Source of the DNA: Sporomusa acidovorans | Lineage (GTDB): Bacteria > Bacillota > Negativicutes > Sporomusales > Sporomusaceae | DNA length: 64,000 nt | Assembly (NCBI RefSeq): GCF_002257695.2 | Contig: NZ_CP155571.1 | Reading direction: 5' to 3' (one strand) | Shown here: positions 58,568-64,000 of the stretch, in pieces | Layout: each line of letters begins with the position of its first letter | How positions within the stretch are numbered: position 1 is the first letter of the stretch | Position numbers and translations under genes: made by a program | The notes under the pieces: generated by a model | The model's database searches: none | Seen by the model: only the letters and a program-made list of their open reading frames with translations | Told to the model about the DNA's origin: nothing

Positions 58568-59179
58568 ATGACCAGATTAATCATTATCCGTCATGGGCAA
58601 ACGCTCTGGAACTTAGAGCGCAAGTATCAGGGGCACAGCGACATTGCCTTGTCTGATAAGGGGATTAAACAAGCGGAGGCTGTCGCAGCGCGTCTAGCTA
58701 AAGAAAAAATTGACGCTGTCTATGCCAGTGATTTATCCCGCGCTTGTAAGACGGCAGAATACATTGCTGCCAGGCATAACCTTAAAGTGAATATTACGCC
58801 TGAGTTACGGGAAATCAAATTCGGCGAGTGGGAAGGCCTGACGTATGATCAGATTACGGCGCGTTGGCCTGGCATGTTGGGCAAGTTATGGACAACTCCC
58901 GATGAACTGGAGATACCCGGCGGCGAAAGTTTCCATCAACTTAAAGAACGGGCATATGCCGCAATTCAAAAGATCATAAAGGAACATCCCGGCCAGACGG
59001 TGGCAGTGGTTGCTCATGGTGGTACCATAGGGACAATTTTGTGTGCTGTTCTGGACATTCATCTAAATCATGTGTGGAGTATTAAACAGGATAATACAGC
59101 CGTTAACATCATTGAATATTATGATGGCAGGCCGGTTATTACCTTGCTCAATTGTGTTCGCCATTTAGAGAATAATTAG
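58568..59179 (+). CDS. cobC: Alpha-ribazole phosphatase-type histidine phosphatase
   Basis: Removes the phosphate from alpha-ribazole phosphate or from adenosylcobalamin phosphate. The 203-residue protein has the phosphohistidine motif LIIIRHGQTLWNLERKYQG, ASDLSRACKTAEYIA, REIKFGEWEGLTYDQI, and the second His in VVAHGGTIG. The ATG at 58568 follows GAGGTG by 7 bases. This is the last gene of the cobamide run; assignment over general phosphoglycerate mutases rests on context. Confidence 0.88.
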   Translation: MTRLIIIRHGQTLWNLERKYQGHSDIALSDKGIKQAEAVAARLAKEKIDAVYASDLSRACKTAEYIAARHNLKVNITPELREIKFGEWEGLTYDQITARWPGMLGKLWTTPDELEIPGGESFHQLKERAYAAIQKIIKEHPGQTVAVVAHGGTIGTILCAVLDIHLNHVWSIKQDNTAVNIIEYYDGRPVITLLNCVRHLENN

Positions 59180-59261
59180 CGTAATAAAACTGGAATCGGA
59201 AAAAGTCAAATAATTAATGATTATGTAAGACCAAGGACGAAAAGGCATCATTGTGGTGGTT

Positions 59262-59291
59262 AAAAAATATAGTCCGTCAGACTATTTTTTG
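59262..59291. terminator. Terminator closing the cobamide operon
   Basis: AAAAAATATAGTC pairs with GACTATTTTTT, with one small bulge and a 5-base loop, ending in a T run. It lies 83 bases after cobC. Confidence 0.75.
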
Positions 59292-59305
59292 ACTGTTTTT
59301 CAGCA

Positions 59306-59334
59306 TTGAGATAATGCTGCAGGAATGGTAAAAT
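59306..59334 (+). promoter_or_regulatory. Sigma-A type promoter of the 6S RNA gene
   Basis: TTGAGA (59306-59311) and TAAAAT (59329-59334) with exactly 17 bases between predict a transcript start near 59341. An alternative pair, TTGACT (59289) with TAATGC (59312), is also 17 apart. Confidence 0.65.
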
Positions 59335-59344
59335 CCATAATGTC

Positions 59345-59530
59345 AAAAGATACTAATGCCTGAGGTGTTCGTTACACTCTTATATGTTCAACCGACTCAT
59401 TCACATGGGGAGTTTGAGGTTATGTTGCTGTCAGGCCTCCGCAGAGTGGAAGGCAAACGCATAACTATATAGCGCCCACCTGCTAGCGGGCAGGTTTTGA
59501 ACATATTGAGGGACGACATTTTGGGTTACA
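59345..59530 (+). ncRNA. ssrS: 6S RNA
   Basis: 6S RNA mimics an open promoter and binds the housekeeping RNA polymerase. GCCTGAGGTGTT (59358-59369), which resembles the conserved 5' end of E. coli 6S RNA (CTGAGATGTTCG), pairs with GACATTTTGGGT (59515-59526) as a 12-bp closing stem with G-U pairs. Next, ATATGTTCAA (59382-59391) pairs exactly with TTGAACATAT (59497-59506). A large bubble follows, with a small GC hairpin (CCTGC-TAGC-GGGCAGG type) on its 3' side, and GGTTATG with CATAAC closes the terminal stem-loop. This is the 6S architecture. A promoter precedes it and a terminator follows. Confidence 0.87.
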
Positions 59531-59547
59531 TAATTATTAATTGGGAA

Positions 59548-59580
59548 ATACTCCTTGGTGAAGGAGTGTTTTTTATTTTG
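59548..59580 (+). terminator. Terminator of the 6S RNA gene
   Basis: ACTCCTT pairs with AAGGAGT around GGTG, followed by GTTTTTTATTTT. It starts about 20 bases after the 6S closing stem. Confidence 0.88.
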
Positions 59581-59596
59581 CTTTTGCCTTATGGCA

Positions 59597-59627
59597 AAAA
59601 ATAAAAAGCCTGGCAAAAAGCCAAGAC
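59597..59627 (-). terminator. Terminator of the minus-strand small gene
   Basis: On the minus strand CTTGGC pairs with GCCAGG (with one U-G pair) around TTTTT, and TTTTTATTTTTT follows. It lies 16 bases past the stop of the 22-residue gene. Confidence 0.65.
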
Positions 59628-59642
59628 TTCTACGTATGCACT

Positions 59643-59711
59643 CTAATAATTGAGGTCAATCAGTGCGATCGCAAATAAAAAAAAGACAACATTGATAACC
59701 GTGGTAATCAT
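59643..59711 (-). CDS. 22-residue hydrophobic peptide
   Basis: A minus-strand gene of 23 codons starting at ATG (59711) with AGGGTAGGTG a few bases upstream and a terminator just after its stop. The product, MITTVINVVFFLFAIALIDL and two more residues, is one membrane helix with an acidic end. I do not recognise it; tiny one-helix proteins of this type are often regulators of membrane complexes or toxins. Codon use cannot be judged at this length. The gene-free DNA between it and the cyclophilin promoter (59712-59929) holds T- and A-rich tracts but no further feature I can support. Confidence 0.5.
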   Translation of the reverse strand: MITTVINVVFFLFAIALIDLNY

Positions 59712-59929
59712 ATAGCACCTACCCTTTAAGTTTTTATTTTTACCCCCTTTTTTTAATTCTGATCTTTTTATTATATTTAATATAGCACAGGATTCTTTTA
59801 TATGCAAAACAGCTTATTATGCTGATATCTTCAAATCCTTTTGTCTAAACGGTTCAGCATTGGGAAAGTCAGCCAGAGAGAAGCTTACGCAAAATTCTGT
59901 GGCTGTTTTTCTACTAGCGCTTTCTAGTT

Positions 59930-59959
59930 TTGCCAAAAGGTAGCTAACTATGGTATAAT
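59930..59959 (+). promoter_or_regulatory. Sigma-A promoter of the cyclophilin gene
   Basis: TTGCCA (59930-59935) and a perfect TATAAT (59954-59959), 18 bases apart, lie 29 bases before the gene. Confidence 0.75.
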
Positions 59960-59987
59960 GAGACAATTCTATGTAAGAGAGGGATAA

Positions 59988-60422
59988 ATGTTGAAAAAAG
60001 CGGTTATTGAAATGGATAAGGGTAAAATCGTTATTGAACTATTTGAAAAAGATGCGCCCGGAACGGTTGCCAATTTTGAAAAACTCATAACAGAAGGTTT
60101 TTACGATGGCTTAACATTTCACCGGGTGATTAAAGGCTTTGTCGCCCAGGGCGGTTGTCCTAACGGCAATGGTACCGGCGGCCCCGGTTATACAATTCCC
60201 TGTGAAACAAAAGGGAATCCGCACAAGCATGAACGGGGGGCATTGTCAATGGCCCATCGCGGTCCTAATACCGGCGGCAGTCAGTTTTTTATTGTCTATG
60301 AGCCCCAACCGCATTTGGATGGTGTACATACAGTATTCGGCAAGGTTATTGAAGGCATGGATGTTGTTGACCAGATCAACCAGGGCGATGTAATGAATAA
60401 AGTCACAGTTATTGAGGAATGA
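59988..60422 (+). CDS. ppiB: Peptidyl-prolyl cis-trans isomerase, cyclophilin type
   Basis: Cytosolic folding catalyst of 144 residues. The active-site Arg and Phe are in FHRVIKGFVAQGG, followed by NGTGGPGYTIPCE and MAHRGPNTGGSQFFIVYEPQPHLDGVHTVFGKV, the last with the conserved Gln and His. There is no signal peptide. GAGAGGGAT precedes the start. Confidence 0.95.
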   Translation: MLKKAVIEMDKGKIVIELFEKDAPGTVANFEKLITEGFYDGLTFHRVIKGFVAQGGCPNGNGTGGPGYTIPCETKGNPHKHERGALSMAHRGPNTGGSQFFIVYEPQPHLDGVHTVFGKVIEGMDVVDQINQGDVMNKVTVIEE

Positions 60423-60463
60423 TCTAACAGGTACTGCCGTAAACATAGTATAGGGGGCACGAA

Positions 60464-60853
60464 ATGAACGAGTGCGAGATCATGCTTCAACTGAAAAGCT
60501 GGGCTGTCGTAGGCGCTACTGGTAATACGGAAAAATTTGGTTATAAGATATTTAAAGCGCTGAAAGAGGCCGGTTATCAAGTATATCCGGTAAATCCCGG
60601 AATAACTGAGATACTTGGGGATAAATGCTATCCGGCACTGAAAGATCTACCGGTTAAGCCTGATGTGGTGAATGTGGTAGTACCGCCAAAAGTTGGTGAA
60701 CAAATCATGCATGACTGCTCCGAACTGGGCATTAAAAATGTTTGGCTACAGCCTGGCGCGAATGCCGCCAGCGTCGTAGAAACAGCAAAAAATCTCGGTC
60801 TTACTGTGGTTGATCAAACCTGTGTCTTAGTTGAACTCCGCAACCACAAGTAG
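60464..60853 (+). CDS. CoA-binding domain protein (YccU type)
   Basis: A 129-residue Rossmann protein with WAVVGATGNTEKFGYKIFK, YPVNPGITEILGDKCYPAL, VVNVVVPPKVG and VWLQPGANAASVVE, the small CoA-binding family. It lacks the ATP-grasp and ligase parts of acyl-CoA synthetases and its role is unknown. It has GGGGGCACG before the start and may be co-transcribed with the cyclophilin and thioredoxin genes. Confidence 0.88.
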   Translation: MNECEIMLQLKSWAVVGATGNTEKFGYKIFKALKEAGYQVYPVNPGITEILGDKCYPALKDLPVKPDVVNVVVPPKVGEQIMHDCSELGIKNVWLQPGANAASVVETAKNLGLTVVDQTCVLVELRNHK

Positions 60854-60891
60854 ATATGGAGGAATTCACTTATTAAAGGGGGGACTGTCTG

Positions 60892-61215
60892 ATGGTAAAT
60901 GTAGTCAATGTAAATGACAACAATTTCCAGGAAGAAGTGCTTGAAGTTGCCAAACCGGTGCTTGTAGATTTTTGGGCTCCTTGGTGTGGCTACTGCACTA
61001 GACTTGGACCAATTCTGGATGAATTGGCACAAGAAATGGGTGATCAAATCAAAGTTACCAAACTGAATGTTGATGAAAATCGCTCACTAGCCCAAAAATA
61101 TGGTGTGATGAGTTTGCCTACGATGATTATCTTTAAAAATGGCGAGCAAGTAGATAGGTTGACAGGGTATATGCCAAAAGCCAATATCGCCTCCAAATTG
61201 AAAAAAGTACTATAA
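60892..61215 (+). CDS. trxA: Thioredoxin
   Basis: Cytosolic disulfide reductase of 107 residues. The active site is WAPWCGYCTRLGP, with Tyr where most thioredoxins have Pro (CGPC), which should shift the redox potential. KLNVDENRSLAQKYGVMSLPTMIIFKNGE with the cis-Pro follows. AAAGGGGGG precedes the ATG. A strong terminator follows. Confidence 0.92.
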   Translation: MVNVVNVNDNNFQEEVLEVAKPVLVDFWAPWCGYCTRLGPILDELAQEMGDQIKVTKLNVDENRSLAQKYGVMSLPTMIIFKNGEQVDRLTGYMPKANIASKLKKVL

Positions 61216-61220
61216 AAAGT

Positions 61221-61248
61221 TCCCGGTCATATGACCGGGATTTTTTTT
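61221..61248 (+). terminator. Rho-independent terminator
   Basis: TCCCGGTCAT and ATGACCGGGA form a perfect 10-bp palindrome, followed by eight T, just after the thioredoxin gene. Confidence 0.93.
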
Positions 61249-61324
61249 AGCAAACGCATATCCCGATCTAGTACGGCATAGGAAATAGTATAAGCATTTT
61301 CAAAAGACGCGGAGGTTGGATAAA

Positions 61325-63268
61325 GTGCGGGCTGCGGCAGCTAGAGTAGTACTGGTGGGTTCACCCAATGTCGGTAAAAGCTGTATCTTTAACTATTTGA
61401 CGGGAAATTATGTTGCCGTATCTAATTATCCGGGAACCACGGTTGATATTTCTACAGGCTATTTTAAAGATAGAGGAAAGCGGTTTGAAGTTATTGATAC
61501 GCCGGGAATGTATTCATTAATTCCTTTAACAGAGGAAGAGAGGGTTACAAGACTATTATTGAGCAAGCAGGTGCCGGATGTTGTTATCCATGTCGTTGAT
61601 GCCAAAAATCTACGGCGTATGCTCCATATGACGCTGCAACTTATAGACGCCGGCTTACCCGTTATTCTCAATGTAAATATTATGGATGAAGCCCGGCAGC
61701 TAGGAATGCTTATTCATCTCGAAAGACTTGAAAAACTGCTGGGTATTCCAGTCATCGCGACTTGTGCTGCCGGCAAAGTCGGTTTAGAAGTTTTAAAAAA
61801 TGCTATTACTCAATACCAACCCACGCAGCCCGGTAGTTTTAATTTAAGCAGTCAGCTTGAGCAGGCGATAGCAAAAATAAGCGATTTGTTACAGCTGTCT
61901 TACACCTTAAGCAAAAGGATTACCGCGATCCTGTTGCTGGAAGGCGATGCTATGGTACTTGAACTTGCACAAAAGGAGCAGGCCTGGGCTGAAATAGCTG
62001 CTATAATCAAGCAAGTAGCAGCGGAAAATAAAAACAACCCGGAGGCTCTGATGGCTATAGAGCGCCAGGCTGTTATTGATAAAATTCTGGATAAGGTTGT
62101 TCGCTATGCGCGGATTGAACAGCATTCGCTGAAACATGTTGCCGGGTGGTTAGGTAAAATAACCAGAGAACCGATAACCGGCCTCCCCATTTTATGTTTG
62201 GTGCTTTATTTTGGGCTATATCAGTTTGTAGGCAAATTTGGCGCCGGCTATCTGGTCGATTATGTTAATAATAGCGTATTTGTACCAATTATTAATCCTC
62301 TAGTAGCCAGGATTGTTGAGAATTTCATTCCCTGGGAGTGGGCAAGATCGCTGCTGGCGGGAGAATATGGTATTTTTACCATGGGATTTCGCTACGCCAC
62401 TGCTATTATTTTACCTATTGTCGGTACATTTTTTTTTGCTTTTGCCCTGCTGGAGGATACGGGCTATCTGCCGCGCTTGGCCATGTTGGTTGATGCAGTT
62501 TTTCGCTATTTTGGGCTAAATGGCCGGGCGGTAATTCCGCTAACGTTGGGACTCGGCTGCGGTACCATGGCGGTAATGGTAACCCGGACGCTGGAAAGCA
62601 AGCGGGAACGGCTTTTGGCTACCTTTCTGCTGTCCCTAAGCATACCCTGTTCGGCTCAACTGGGGGTAGTGCTGGCATTGCTTTCCCATAATGCCACTGC
62701 CGTTATCATTTGGAGCACGTACATGGTAATGGTTTTTAGTTTTATTGGTTGGTTGAGCGCAAAATTAATTCCGGGTGACAGAAGTGCCTTTTACATGGAA
62801 ATACCGCCGCTAAGGCTACCACTTATAGGGAATGTTCTCAAAAAGGCATATAGCCGCATGTCCTGGTACCTTATGGAAATTTTGCCGGTATTTATTATTA
62901 CCAGTGTTTTGTTGTGGGCCGGTGCTCGCAGTGGTGTCTTAGCTGTGTTGATCAAACATGTTGAGCCTGTAATGGGGATTATTGGGTTACCGCCGGCAGC
63001 GGCCCAGGCTTTTTTACTGGGGTTCTTTCGGCGCGATTATGGGGCTGCCGGACTCTACGACCTTGTTAGTGCCGGGCAGTTAAGCGAGAGGCAATTGCTG
63101 GTTGCGGCAGTCGCATTAACCTTATTTGTTCCCTGTATAGCCCAGTTTGCCGTTATGATCAAGGAACGAGGGGCAGCGGTAGCATTAAGCATGGTAACGA
63201 TAATCATTTTTGTCGCGCTTGGCTCCGCGGCATTGATCAACTCCATTCTAAAATTGTTTGTATTATAA
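61325..63268 (+). CDS. feoB: Ferrous iron transport protein B
   Basis: GTP-gated Fe(II) importer of the inner membrane. The GTG at 61325 is chosen since GGAGG (61311-61315) is 9 bases before it. The 647-residue protein has a GTPase domain (GSPNVGKS, PGTTVD, DTPGMYSL, NIMD in the G4 place), a helical bundle, and the membrane domain with gate motifs GLGCGTMAVMVTR and SIPCSAQLGVVLALL and FVPCIAQFAV. feoA follows in the same unit, opposite to the usual feoA-feoB order. Confidence 0.95.
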   Translation: MRAAAARVVLVGSPNVGKSCIFNYLTGNYVAVSNYPGTTVDISTGYFKDRGKRFEVIDTPGMYSLIPLTEEERVTRLLLSKQVPDVVIHVVDAKNLRRMLHMTLQLIDAGLPVILNVNIMDEARQLGMLIHLERLEKLLGIPVIATCAAGKVGLEVLKNAITQYQPTQPGSFNLSSQLEQAIAKISDLLQLSYTLSKRITAILLLEGDAMVLELAQKEQAWAEIAAIIKQVAAENKNNPEALMAIERQAVIDKILDKVVRYARIEQHSLKHVAGWLGKITREPITGLPILCLVLYFGLYQFVGKFGAGYLVDYVNNSVFVPIINPLVARIVENFIPWEWARSLLAGEYGIFTMGFRYATAIILPIVGTFFFAFALLEDTGYLPRLAMLVDAVFRYFGLNGRAVIPLTLGLGCGTMAVMVTRTLESKRERLLATFLLSLSIPCSAQLGVVLALLSHNATAVIIWSTYMVMVFSFIGWLSAKLIPGDRSAFYMEIPPLRLPLIGNVLKKAYSRMSWYLMEILPVFIITSVLLWAGARSGVLAVLIKHVEPVMGIIGLPPAAAQAFLLGFFRRDYGAAGLYDLVSAGQLSERQLLVAAVALTLFVPCIAQFAVMIKERGAAVALSMVTIIIFVALGSAALINSILKLFVL

Positions 63269-63281
63269 AGGAGGGGAAGCT

Positions 63282-63509
63282 ATGAAAGAAAAATCCGTAA
63301 TAGAGTTAAAAACAGGTGAAAAAGCGACAATTGTATCCATACAGGGGCACAATTCCGCAAGTATTAGAAAGCTTACCGCTTTTGGCTTATTGCCGGGAAC
63401 GGAAGTTGAAATGATCCAAACCTTTCCCGCTTTTGTTCTTAAAGTCGACAATACCCAATTGGCACTGGACTATAAGGCTGCCGCAGGAATAACCGTGGTT
63501 ATGAGGTAA
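63282..63509 (+). CDS. feoA: Ferrous iron transport protein A
   Basis: SH3-like 75-residue partner of FeoB. GGEKATIVSIQGHNSASIRKL-type core (residues 11-30), FGLLPGTEVEMIQTFP, and a hydrophobic end (AAGITVVMR) are typical. The ATG at 63282 follows AAGGAGGGG, 14 bases after feoB. Confidence 0.92.
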   Translation: MKEKSVIELKTGEKATIVSIQGHNSASIRKLTAFGLLPGTEVEMIQTFPAFVLKVDNTQLALDYKAAAGITVVMR

Positions 63510-63572
63510 ACAAAAAAAACAGGGCTCAAGGCCAATGTCATTAAGTTAAGAAAAAGAAACGACAAAGAAACA

Positions 63573-63627
63573 ACGGAAAAGGCAGCGAGATTGAGAAATA
63601 ATAGTCTCACTGTCTTTTCTGTCTATT
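63573..63627 (+). terminator. Probable terminator of the feo unit
   Basis: GAAAAGGCAGCGAGA pairs with TCTCACTGTCTTTTC (two mismatches) across an 18-base loop, and TGTCTATTTTG follows. It lies 64 bases after feoA. Confidence 0.7.
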
Positions 63628-63688
63628 TTGAGCACCACAAAAAGACAGATTGCCATCTGCCAATAAAAAAGCTATAGTAAAGGAGAGA

Positions 63689-64000
63689 TTACGCTACACG
63701 ATATAGAAAGCTTACAGCTGACTTGGGCTTGACTTTGCGAGGGTCACTACGTCCGGGTCTAACAGGAAGAAGGTTTTTCTGTATCAGCATCTCAACGCTG
63801 GTTGGAGATATATCTGTATGGAATCGCAAAAAATGCCGACATATGTGGATTGCCAACGTGTAGTTCACTTGGTATGCATGCTTTGTATCTTTTAGCTGAA
63901 TCACCACATGGATCGTGATGATTTCGCAAAAGTTATAAAGAAGCAGATGGGCAAAGATTTCCTGCTTGATATACTCCAACTTTTTTGCGTGGAAACAACT
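63689..64000 (-). mobile_element. IS4-type transposase, C-terminal part, running off the right edge
   Basis: On the minus strand a frame stays open from the window edge to a stop at 63689, encoding about 103 residues. It contains FHAKKLEYIKQEIFAHLLLYN and HAYQVNYTLAIHICRHFLR, then IQKNLLPVRPGRSDPRKVKPKS. The YIKQEIFA block lies in the place of the YREK-helix end of IS4-family DDE transposases and the Arg/Lys-rich end is typical of them. Only the 3' end of the gene is present; the inverted repeat of the element on this side must lie between about 63630 and 63688, but I could not define it without the other end. Confidence 0.8.

Noticed and set aside
1..64000. CRISPR arrays, tRNA and rRNA genes
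   Set aside because: I saw no regularly spaced repeat array and no recognisable tRNA or rRNA sequence on either strand.

Overview
The window looks like chromosome from a spore-forming, diderm Firmicute of the Negativicutes, most like the Sporomusaceae; this is inferred from gene content, since no 16S rRNA gene is present. Three things point there. Sporulation genes are present (yyaC and a split sigK). An outer-membrane secretin (pilQ) and a complete type IV pilus set imply an outer membrane. A membrane-bound uptake [NiFe] hydrogenase and an oxygen-independent cobamide pathway fit an anaerobic acetogen-type metabolism.

Layout. 1-5.5 kb: 3' end of a 5'-nucleotidase gene, then a [NiFe] hydrogenase operon (small subunit, large subunit, cytochrome b, maturation protease, a Cys-rich unknown) and aroH. 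5.7-10.9 kb: a glycosyltransferase, an NlpC/P60 cell-wall hydrolase behind a c-di-AMP (ydaO) riboswitch, an MsbA-like ABC exporter, an HD protein and the sporulation protein YyaC. 11.1-15.8 kb: a 30-residue membrane protein with its own promoter, then sigK split into two halves by a compact skin-like element of about 3.7 kb. The element carries a large serine recombinase and a few small genes, and exact excision at a repeated AATGA restores a full 237-residue sigma factor. 15.9-32.9 kb: yqeG, aroE, then a long type IV pilus run (pilB, T, C, A, D, four minor pseudopilin-like genes, comFB, pilM, N, O, P, Q) with aroC inserted and aroK-aroB at the end.

32.9-37 kb: a periplasmic adaptor protein followed by an RND pump gene broken by a frameshift and an internal deletion. 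37-44.5 kb: a CC-motif small protein, larB-larC (nickel-pincer cofactor), an HD-GYP protein, queC-folE2 (preQ0/queuosine), a Ser/Thr-rich repeat protein and a YdjC-type deacetylase. 44.6-59.2 kb: a cobalamin riboswitch followed by 16 anaerobic cobamide genes (cbiD, E, T, F, G, H, J, C, A, cobU, cbiP, cbiB, cobS, pduX, cobD, cobC). 59.2-64 kb: a 6S RNA gene, a tiny membrane protein on the minus strand, a cyclophilin, a CoA-binding protein, a thioredoxin, feoB-feoA and the end of an IS4-type transposase running off the right edge.

Structure that the genes do not explain includes two families of dispersed hairpin repeats. One has three copies near 3.4, 37.9 and 44.5 kb. The other has two copies inside the pil operon and a partial third copy in the cob operon. 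There is also a terminator-like leader hairpin in front of pilB, a structured leader in front of larB, and a terminator in front of cbiD whose 3' arm contains the likely ribosome binding site. The sigK element is the strongest candidate for an unusual system.
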